Origin: an uncultured Burkholderiales bacterium
Lineage (GTDB): Bacteria > Pseudomonadota > Gammaproteobacteria > Burkholderiales > Burkholderiaceae_C
DNA length: 7,283 bases
Assembly: GCA_903952885.1 (NCBI GenBank)
Contig: CAJBHE010000263.1
Span: forward strand, 1 to 7,283
Direction of reading: 5' to 3'
Shown here: positions 1-7,283 of the stretch, piece after piece
How the letters are laid out: every line of letters starts with the position of its first letter
Position numbering within the stretch: position 1 is the stretch's first letter
Made by a program: the position numbers and the translations under genes
The notes under the pieces: model-generated
Told to the model about the DNA's origin: nothing
The model's database searches: none
What the model saw: the letters and a program-made list of their open reading frames with translations, nothing else

Positions 1-1735
<1,735 letters not shown>

Positions 1736-1742
1736 GAGGGAG

Positions 1743-1746
1743 CCTT
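1743..1746 (-). promoter_or_regulatory. Weak ribosome binding site of purL
   Basis: On the minus strand AAGG lies seven bases before the GTG at 1735, a normal Shine-Dalgarno distance, which supports the GTG as the purL start. The match is only four bases. No in-frame ATG with a better site was found just upstream. Confidence 0.45.
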
Positions 1747-1874
1747 GAGAAAAAGACGGGAATCGAATCGCGCCGGGCCGCTGACTGGGGCTTTTCGGCA
1801 ATTATTAGATTTTACGTGCCGAGTGTGGATGTTTTGTACACAATTCACACTTGCAAGAGCCGTTTTATTACGAA

Positions 1875-1883
1875 TGGGATAAT
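1875..1883 (+). promoter_or_regulatory. Possible extended -10 promoter of map
   Basis: TGG followed by GATAAT (1878-1883) matches an extended -10 element (TGn plus a five-of-six match to TATAAT). No good -35 lies 17 bases upstream, which is tolerable for an extended -10. Initiation about seven bases downstream would fall at 1890-1891, at the map ATG, giving a leaderless message. A competing reading is TTCACA (1844-1849), a 16-base spacer and TATTAC (1866-1871), which would leave a leader of about 13 bases. Confidence 0.35.
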
Positions 1884-1890
1884 AACAAAC

Positions 1891-2703
1891 ATGACCATCT
1901 CCATCAAAGACGCCCAAGGCGCTCAAGGCATGCGACTCGCGGGCAAACTGGCCTCCGAGGTGCTCGATTTCATCACCCCGCACGTGGTGCCCGGCGTGAC
2001 GACCAACCAGCTCGACAAGCTTTGCTACGACTACATCACGCAAGTTCAGCAGGCCATTCCCGCTCCGCTCAACTACAACCCCAGCGGTGACAACCCCTAC
2101 CCCAAGTCCATTTGCACCTCCATCAACCATCAGGTGTGCCACGGCATTCCCAACGATAAGCCGCTGAAAAAAGGCGACACGGTCAACATTGACATCACCG
2201 TCATCAAAGACGGCTGGCACGGTGACACCAGCCGCATGTTTGCGGTGGGCGATGTGTCCATCGCGGCCAAGCGTTTGTCCAAGTTGACGTTTGAGGCCAT
2301 GTGGCACGGCATCGTCAAGGTCAAGCCAGGCGCACGTTTGGGCGACATTGGTTTTGCCATTCAACGCTTTGCGGAGAGCCATGGCTTTTCTGTGGTGCGC
2401 GAGTTTTGCGGCCACGGCATTGGCCAGGTGTTTCATGAAGAGCCACAAGTGCTGCACTACGGCAAAGCGGGCACAGGTGAAACGCTGCAAGAGGGTATGA
2501 CCTTCACCATCGAGCCCATGATCAACGCGGGCAAGAAAGACATCAAAGAGTTGGGCGATGGCTGGACCATCGTCACGCGCGACCACTCGTTGTCGGCCCA
2601 GTGGGAGCACACCATCCTTGTCACACCCACGGGCTACGAGGTATTGACCCTGTCTGATGGCAGCCCCGACTTGCCCGACTTTGTGACCACCACCTGCTGT
2701 TAA
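1891..2703 (+). CDS. map: Methionine aminopeptidase, type I
   Basis: This cytoplasmic metallopeptidase removes the initiator methionine from new proteins once the formyl group is gone and the second residue is small. The 270-residue product is typical for the bacterial type I family and begins directly with the pita-bread fold. The five metal ligands are present: D101 in NIDITV, D112 in HGDTS, H175 in CGHGIG, E208 in FTIEPM and E239 in WEHT. The catalytic-site histidine is H84 in CHGIP. Spacing agrees with the E. coli enzyme. An in-frame GTG at 1816 would add 25 residues unlike the family, so the ATG at 1891 (MTISIKDAQG) is preferred, although it lacks a clear Shine-Dalgarno site. The last 15 or so residues are a short tail ending in two cysteines. 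glnD follows after 12 bases, indicating cotranscription. The neighbourhood of map and glnD is also seen in E. coli. Confidence 0.97.
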   Translation: MTISIKDAQGAQGMRLAGKLASEVLDFITPHVVPGVTTNQLDKLCYDYITQVQQAIPAPLNYNPSGDNPYPKSICTSINHQVCHGIPNDKPLKKGDTVNIDITVIKDGWHGDTSRMFAVGDVSIAAKRLSKLTFEAMWHGIVKVKPGARLGDIGFAIQRFAESHGFSVVREFCGHGIGQVFHEEPQVLHYGKAGTGETLQEGMTFTIEPMINAGKKDIKELGDGWTIVTRDHSLSAQWEHTILVTPTGYEVLTLSDGSPDLPDFVTTTCC

Positions 2704-2715
2704 GCACCCCACGCG

Positions 2716-5313
2716 ATGAACGCCTTGGCCAACATTTACCGAAAGGACAAGGCGACATTGCTGCTGGCCGCGTCCAGCTCTACCACCCCACGCAGCGTGA
2801 AAACCTTGTTGCACAAGCTGTGCAGCATGACCGACGACACCTTGCGCACGTTGTGGCAAGCAGCAGGCTTTGACAATAATCTGTGTTTGGCTGCTGTGGG
2901 CGGCTATGGCCGTGGCGAGTTGTACCCGTACTCGGATGTGGACGTGCTTTTACTCATGCCCGATGGCACATCGCCTGAAAAGGACGAAGCACTCAAAGCC
3001 AAGATTGAACAGTTCATCGGCAGCTGCTGGGACACGGGGCTAGAAATTGGCTCCAGCGTGCGCAGCGTGACTGAGTGTGTAGAAGAAGCCTCGGCCGATA
3101 TCACCGTGCAAACTTCACTGCTGGAAGCACGCTTTTTGGTGGGCAGCATCCAGCTGTTTGATGCCTTCCAAAAACATTACGCGATTGCGCTAGACCCCAA
3201 GGCCTTCTTCTTGGCCAAGACGCTGGAGATGAATCAGCGACACACCAAATACGAAAACACCCCTTACTCGCTAGAGCCCAACTGCAAAGAGTCGCCAGGG
3301 GGATTGCGCGACTTGCAAGTGCTACTTTGGGTGGCCAAGGCCGCGGGATTAGGGGATAGCTGGGATAGCTTGGGCCGCAATGGCTTGGCGACAGACTTTG
3401 AGGTCAAGCAACTCAAGCGCAACGACGACGCACTGGCACTCATCCGCACACGCTTGCACTTGGCGGCCAAACGCCGTGAAGACCGCTTGGTGTTTGACTT
3501 GCAACATGCCGTCGCCCAAAGCTTGGGGTTGGGTGTGGAAGAGGACGGTACGCTCAACGCCCGTTTGGCCAGCGAAGCGCTGATGAAGCGCTATTACTGG
3601 GCCGCCAAAGCGGTGACCCAGCTCAACCAAATTTTGTGGCTCAACATTGAAGAACGTTTGAGCAGCAACCAACACGAGCTGCGCCCAATCAACGCGCGTT
3701 TTGCCGACAAGGCGGGCATGCTGGAAGTCTTGGGTGACGACGTTTACGTCAACGAGCCACACGCCATTCTGGAAACTTTCTGGCTTTACGAATCCACCCC
3801 AGGTATCAAAGGTTTATCAGCACGAACCTTGAGAGCGCTATACAACGCTCGCAGTTTGATGAACGCGCAATTTCGCAAAGACCCCGTCAATCGCGTCATG
3901 TTTTTGCGCATTTTGCAAGCGCCTCTGGGCATCACACATGCCATGCGGTTGATGAATCAAACATCGGTGCTGGGCCGCTATCTTTGGCCCTTTCGCCGCA
4001 TCGTGGGCCAGATGCAGCATGACTTGTTTCACGTCTACACCGTAGACCAGCACATCTTGACGGTACTGCGCAATGTGCGTCGATTTTTCATGGCCGAGCA
4101 TGCACACGAATATCCATTTTGCTCACAACTTGCGGCGGGCTGGGACAAACCATGGATTTTGTACGCGGGCGCTTTGTTTCATGATATTGCCAAAGGCCGA
4201 GGTGGTGACCATTCGCAGCTTGGCCGTGGCGAAGTGCGCAGGTTTTCTCGTGATCACCACATCGACAAAGAAGATGCCAAGTTGATCGAGTTCTTGGTGG
4301 CAGAACATTTGACGATGAGCCACATCGCTCAAAAGCAAGACTTGAGCGACCCCGAGATCATCCAAGCCTTTGCCAAACGTGTGGGCAACGAGCGCAACCT
4401 CACCGCCCTTTACCTGCTGACTGTGGCGGACATTCGCGGCACCAGTCCGAAGGTTTGGAACGCTTGGAAGGGCAAGCTGCTGGAAGACTTGTACCGCTAC
4501 ACACTGCGTGCTTTAGGCGGCCGCGCCCCTGATGCCGATGCTGAAGTGGAATTGCGCAAGAGCGATGCACTCAAGATGCTGGCCCTGTACGCGCTGCCCT
4601 TTGAAGCACACCAGGATCTTTGGGAAACCTTGGACGTAGGCTATTTCATGCGACACGAGGCTTCAGATATAGCCTGGCACACACGCCAGTTGTCGCGCAG
4701 CCTCTCTGTGGCCAAAACACAAGACAAAGCCATGGAAGTCATGGTCCGTGCACGGCTGTCATCTGTGGGCGAAGGCTTGCAGGTGATGGTGTATTCGCCC
4801 GATCAAGCGGACTTGTTTGCGCGTATTTGCGGCTACTTTGATCAAGCAGGCTTTAGTATTTGGGATGCCAAAGTGCATACTGCCTCTAATGGCTACGCGC
4901 TCGACACCTTCCAAGTGGTGAGCGATCATTTTTCTGAGCACTACCGCGACCTCATCAACTTGGTGGAAACTGGTTTGAGCGAGGCCATCCAAAAAGCTGA
5001 ACCGCTGCCTCCGGTCGGCAAAGGCCGTCAATCACGCCGTGTCAAGAGCTTCCCCATTGCACCACGCGTGACCTTGCAACCCGACGAACGCGCGCAAAAA
5101 TGGCTGCTGAGCATCTCCGCTAGCGACCGCGTGGGCTTGCTCTACAGCGTGGCGCGTGTGTTGGCCAACCACAAAGTCAACCTGATGTTGGCCAAAATCA
5201 GTACCTTGGGCGAACGCGTGGAAGACACCTTCTTGATTGACGGCGCAGCGTTGCAACAAAACAAAGCACAGTTGGAAATTGAGACTGAGTTGTTGGCTGC
5301 TTTGCAAGCTTAA
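2716..5313 (+). CDS. glnD: Bifunctional PII uridylyltransferase / uridylyl-removing enzyme
   Basis: GlnD is the cytoplasmic nitrogen sensor. When glutamine is low it uridylylates PII proteins (GlnB/GlnK), and when glutamine is high it removes UMP, which steers glutamine synthetase and NtrC. All expected domains are visible in the 865 residues. The nucleotidyltransferase motif is GGYGRGELYPYSDVDVL at 62-78, with metal-binding D74 and D76. A helical GlnD region follows, with ESPGGLRDLQ at 192-201. The HD hydrolase domain runs from about 439 to 575, with H446, H489-D490 in LFHDIAKGRGGDH, H499 and D572. Two ACT glutamine-sensing domains lie at about 688-760 and 797-865. Both activities therefore appear intact. 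Length fits the family (E. coli about 890). The ATG at 2716 lies 12 bases after the map stop, in the same frame and with no recognisable ribosome binding site, suggesting translational coupling. The stop codon overlaps the 3' end of def on the other strand. Confidence 0.97.
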   Translation: MNALANIYRKDKATLLLAASSSTTPRSVKTLLHKLCSMTDDTLRTLWQAAGFDNNLCLAAVGGYGRGELYPYSDVDVLLLMPDGTSPEKDEALKAKIEQFIGSCWDTGLEIGSSVRSVTECVEEASADITVQTSLLEARFLVGSIQLFDAFQKHYAIALDPKAFFLAKTLEMNQRHTKYENTPYSLEPNCKESPGGLRDLQVLLWVAKAAGLGDSWDSLGRNGLATDFEVKQLKRNDDALALIRTRLHLAAKRREDRLVFDLQHAVAQSLGLGVEEDGTLNARLASEALMKRYYWAAKAVTQLNQILWLNIEERLSSNQHELRPINARFADKAGMLEVLGDDVYVNEPHAILETFWLYESTPGIKGLSARTLRALYNARSLMNAQFRKDPVNRVMFLRILQAPLGITHAMRLMNQTSVLGRYLWPFRRIVGQMQHDLFHVYTVDQHILTVLRNVRRFFMAEHAHEYPFCSQLAAGWDKPWILYAGALFHDIAKGRGGDHSQLGRGEVRRFSRDHHIDKEDAKLIEFLVAEHLTMSHIAQKQDLSDPEIIQAFAKRVGNERNLTALYLLTVADIRGTSPKVWNAWKGKLLEDLYRYTLRALGGRAPDADAEVELRKSDALKMLALYALPFEAHQDLWETLDVGYFMRHEASDIAWHTRQLSRSLSVAKTQDKAMEVMVRARLSSVGEGLQVMVYSPDQADLFARICGYFDQAGFSIWDAKVHTASNGYALDTFQVVSDHFSEHYRDLINLVETGLSEAIQKAEPLPPVGKGRQSRRVKSFPIAPRVTLQPDERAQKWLLSISASDRVGLLYSVARVLANHKVNLMLAKISTLGERVEDTFLIDGAALQQNKAQLEIETELLAALQA

Positions 5314-5846
5314 TCGTCGTCGACGGCCAAGCCCGGAAACAACACCTCGGCATAGCCAAAGCGCGAAAAGTCGCGCACACGCATGGGGTACAGCACGCCA
5401 ACGAGGTGATCGCACTCGTGTTGTACCACCCGCGCATGAAAGCCTTCAACTGCGCGATCAATTGGGTTGCCTTTTGGGTCAAAACCTTGGTAGCGCAAAC
5501 GCTTGAATCGCGGCACTACACCTCGCAAACCGGGCACAGACAAGCACCCTTTCCAGTCCTCTTCTTCCTCGTCACCCAGAGGTGTGAGCACAGGGTTGAT
5601 CAGCTCGGTGTAGGGAACCACAGGCGCATCGGGGTAGCGTGGGTTGATCTCGCCTGAGCCAAACACCACCACTTGCAAATCCACGCCAATTTGCGGTGCA
5701 GCTAAGCCAGCACCGTTGGCGGCGAGCATGGTGTCGTCAAGGTCTTTGAGTAGCGCTTGTAGCTCTGGCGTGTTGAAGGCGGTCACAGGTTGCGCTACGC
5801 GCAGCAGGCGCTCGTCGCCCATTTTCAAGATTTCGCGAACAGCCAT
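5310..5846 (-). CDS. def: Peptide deformylase
   Basis: This cytoplasmic metalloenzyme removes the formyl group from the N-terminal methionine of nascent proteins, the step before methionine aminopeptidase. The 178-residue product carries the three family motifs: GAGLAAPQ at 45-52, GCLS at 100-103 with metal ligand C101, and HECDH at 143-147 with ligands H143 and H147 and catalytic E144. The family usually has Glu just before GCLS; here it is Lys99 (codon AAA), in a segment preceded by four glutamates (93-96). The protein begins MAVREILKMGD, normal for the family, and is slightly longer than the E. coli enzyme (169 residues). It lies nine bases downstream of ligA on the same strand with a good ribosome binding site, so ligA-def is a likely operon. 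It overlaps the glnD end by four bases. Many related bacteria also have a def next to fmt, so this could be a second copy. Confidence 0.95.
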   Translation of the reverse strand: MAVREILKMGDERLLRVAQPVTAFNTPELQALLKDLDDTMLAANGAGLAAPQIGVDLQVVVFGSGEINPRYPDAPVVPYTELINPVLTPLGDEEEEDWKGCLSVPGLRGVVPRFKRLRYQGFDPKGNPIDRAVEGFHARVVQHECDHLVGVLYPMRVRDFSRFGYAEVLFPGLAVDDD

Positions 5847-5852
5847 GTCGTG

Positions 5853-5857
5853 TCCTT
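5853..5857 (-). promoter_or_regulatory. Ribosome binding site of def overlapping the ligA stop
   Basis: On the minus strand AAGGA lies six bases before the def ATG at 5846. Its first two bases are also the last two of the ligA TAA stop (5858-5856). A ribosome terminating on ligA therefore sits on the def start site, which fits coupled translation and fixes the def start. Confidence 0.75.
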
Positions 5858-7283
5858 ATTCGGTCGCGTGTTCAGCCACCAAGGCCAACAAGCCCGCTTC
5901 GTCCAACACCTTGATGCCCAACTCTTGCGCTTTGTCGAGTTTGCTACCCGCCTCGGCCCCAGCCACCACACAATGCGTTTTTTTGCTCACGCTGCCAGCC
6001 ACTTTAGCCCCGAGGGCTTCTAGCATGGCTTTGGCTTGGTCTCGGCTCAAGGTGGGCAATGTGCCGGTCAGAACAAAGGTTTGACCTGCCAAGGGCAAGC
6101 TCGCACCTGCGGTGGGTTCACCTTCAGTCCACGTCACGCCGCAGGCGCGCAGCTGCTCCACCACTTCGCGGTTGTGCGGTTGGTCAAAGAAGGTGCGCAG
6201 GCTCAGCGCCACGATGGGGCCGACGTCGGCAACTTGCAGCAGTTGGTCCACGGTGGCGTCCATGATGGCGTCCATCTTGCCGAAGTGGTGTGCCAACTCT
6301 TTGGCCGTGGCCTCGCCGACATGGCGAATACCCAGGCCAAACAAGAAGCGTGGCAGCGTGGTTTGTTTAGATTTTTCAATACTGGCCAGCACATTATTGG
6401 CCGATTTTTCGGCCATGCGCTCGAGATTGACCAAGGCGGTAAAGCCCATGCGGTAGAGGTCGGGCAAGGTTTTGATGACGCCTGCATCCACCAGTTGGTC
6501 CACCAATTTGTCGCCCAAGTCTTCAATCTCTACCGCGCGGCGGTGCGCAAAGTGCAGGATGGCTTGCTTGCGCTGCGCGCTGCAAAACAGGCCTCCGGTG
6601 CAACGGTAATCGGCTTCGCCTTCTTCACGCACTGCGGAGCTGCCGCACACGGGACACTGGTGCAGCATGGTAAAGATTTGCGCGTCTTGCAGGCGTTTCT
6701 CTAAAACGACAGACACCACCTCTGGAATCACATCACCTGCGCGGCGCACCACCACGGTGTCGCCCACCCGCACGTCTTTGCGGCGGGCTTCGTCTTCGTT
6801 GTGCAGCGTGGCGTTGGTGACGGTCACGCCGCCCACAAATACGGGTGCGAGTTTGGCCACGGGCGTGAGCTTGCCCGTGCGGCCCACTTGCACCTCGATG
6901 GATTGCACGGTGGTGAGTTGTTCTTGTGCAGGGTATTTGTGCGCCACGGCCCAGCGGGGTTCGCGGGTGACAAAGCCCAGCTGACGTTGCGCGGCAAAGC
7001 TGTTGACCTTGTAAACCACGCCATCAATGTCAAACGGCAGCGCATCACGCGCTTGGCCCATACGTTGGTGAAAGTCCACCAAGCCCGCAGCGCCTTGCAC
7101 ACATGCGGTTTGCTCGGCAACGGGGAAGCCCCATTTTTTGAGACTCATTAACAAATCGAAATGCGTGTTGAAGAATGGCCCGCCATCTTCCACAGGCGTG
7201 ATATCACCCAAGCCGTAGGCAAAGAAACTCAACGGCCGTTGAGCTGCAATTGTTGGGTCGAGCTGACGCACAGCACCCGCTGC
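5856..7283 (-). CDS. ligA: NAD-dependent DNA ligase, C-terminal 475 residues (partial)
   Basis: LigA seals nicks in duplex DNA with NAD as cofactor during replication and repair. The frame is open to the window edge: the first visible residues AAGAVRQLDP are internal family sequence, so the GTG at 7271 is a valine and not the start. Roughly 200 N-terminal residues are missing, including the catalytic KxDG lysine. Counting that valine as residue 1, the visible part shows the end of the adenylation domain with DGVVYKV (83-89, lysine 88) and WAVAHKYPAQ (107-116, lysine 112), then the OB fold with RTGKLTPVAKLAPV (131-144). The four-cysteine zinc finger is C206, C209, C224 and C230, with spacing matching E. 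coli. Helix-hairpin-helix repeats lie at about 250-360 with GLGIRHVGEATA at 312-323, and a C-terminal BRCT domain at about 393-468. def follows nine bases downstream. Nothing looks broken. Confidence 0.97.
   Translation of the reverse strand, partial: AAGAVRQLDPTIAAQRPLSFFAYGLGDITPVEDGGPFFNTHFDLLMSLKKWGFPVAEQTACVQGAAGLVDFHQRMGQARDALPFDIDGVVYKVNSFAAQRQLGFVTREPRWAVAHKYPAQEQLTTVQSIEVQVGRTGKLTPVAKLAPVFVGGVTVTNATLHNEDEARRKDVRVGDTVVVRRAGDVIPEVVSVVLEKRLQDAQIFTMLHQCPVCGSSAVREEGEADYRCTGGLFCSAQRKQAILHFAHRRAVEIEDLGDKLVDQLVDAGVIKTLPDLYRMGFTALVNLERMAEKSANNVLASIEKSKQTTLPRFLFGLGIRHVGEATAKELAHHFGKMDAIMDATVDQLLQVADVGPIVALSLRTFFDQPHNREVVEQLRACGVTWTEGEPTAGASLPLAGQTFVLTGTLPTLSRDQAKAMLEALGAKVAGSVSKKTHCVVAGAEAGSKLDKAQELGIKVLDEAGLLALVAEHATE

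Larger units (their letters stand above)
1736..1890. promoter_or_regulatory. Divergent purL/map intergenic region
   Basis: These 155 bases separate the two divergent start codons and must hold the start signals for both genes. The half next to purL is GC-rich (about 1750-1800). The half next to map is AT-rich (about 1801-1890). On the minus strand, -10-like boxes TAAAAT (1814-1809) and TCTAAT (1809-1804) could serve purL, giving a leader of roughly 65-70 bases, but neither has a good -35 box at the right distance. TTGTGTACAA on the minus strand (1843-1834) contains the palindrome TGTACA, and TTGCAA at 1851-1856 is itself palindromic. Either could be part of an operator, but I recognise no known regulator site and see no match to the enterobacterial PurR box. 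No small gene and no convincing terminator hairpin is visible. Confidence 0.6.

Noticed and set aside
1770..1800. Possible terminator-like hairpin in the GC-rich part of the purL/map gap
   Set aside because: Only three to four base pairs can be formed around GCC/GGC before the TTTT, and no gene ends here, since both neighbours start in this region.
1816..1890. N-terminal extension of map from the GTG at 1816
   Set aside because: The 25 added residues do not resemble type I methionine aminopeptidases, they span the promoter-like AT-rich region, and the ATG at 1891 gives the normal family N-terminus.
2689..2700. map ends in Thr-Thr-Thr-Cys-Cys, suggesting a possible metal-binding or redox tail
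   Set aside because: Two adjacent terminal cysteines in a variable tail are too little to support a function.
6036..6704. A 222-residue open frame on the plus strand opposite ligA
   Set aside because: It lies fully inside ligA on the other strand, shows no family resemblance and has the composition of an antisense shadow.
7269..7271. GTG at 7271 as the ligA start
   Set aside because: The codons before it (Ala-Ala-Gly-Ala) continue the conserved NPRNAAAG-type segment, so the gene runs beyond the window and this GTG is an internal valine.

Overview
The window is an ordinary stretch of a bacterial chromosome carrying five housekeeping genes. The protein sequences and moderately GC-rich codon use look like a betaproteobacterium, most likely Burkholderiales of the Comamonadaceae type (Limnohabitans, Rhodoferax or Polaromonas-like). 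That placement is an impression from remembered protein sequences, not from a search. I see no mobile element, tRNA, rRNA, CRISPR array, phage gene or recognisable foreign segment, and no new biological system.

Layout from left to right. A partial purL (purine synthesis) runs leftward from a GTG start at 1735 and out of the window at base 1. A 155-base divergent intergenic region (1736-1890) holds the start signals of purL and of map. The rightward pair map (methionine aminopeptidase, 1891-2703) and glnD (PII uridylyltransferase, 2716-5313) is spaced by 12 bases and looks like an operon. glnD ends tail to tail with def (peptide deformylase, leftward, 5846-5310), and the two overlap by four bases at a TTAA palindrome. 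def lies just downstream of ligA (NAD-dependent DNA ligase, leftward, 5856 to beyond 7283). The def ribosome binding site overlaps the ligA stop codon, so ligA-def also looks like an operon.

How they work together. map and def encode the two successive enzymes of N-terminal protein processing: deformylation, then methionine removal. They sit on opposite strands on either side of glnD, the nitrogen sensor that modifies PII. purL uses glutamine as nitrogen donor, so it is linked to glnD only through general nitrogen metabolism. ligA seals nicks during replication and repair.

Coding density is very high. No stretch longer than 300 bases lacks a gene. All genes read through without frameshift or internal stop, and the catalytic motifs are intact apart from one substitution in motif II of the deformylase (Lys99 where Glu is usual). 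The points worth a second look are modest: that substitution, the overlapping convergent gene ends with no terminator between them, the possibly leaderless map transcript, the in-frame map-stop-glnD junction and the def start overlapping the ligA stop.
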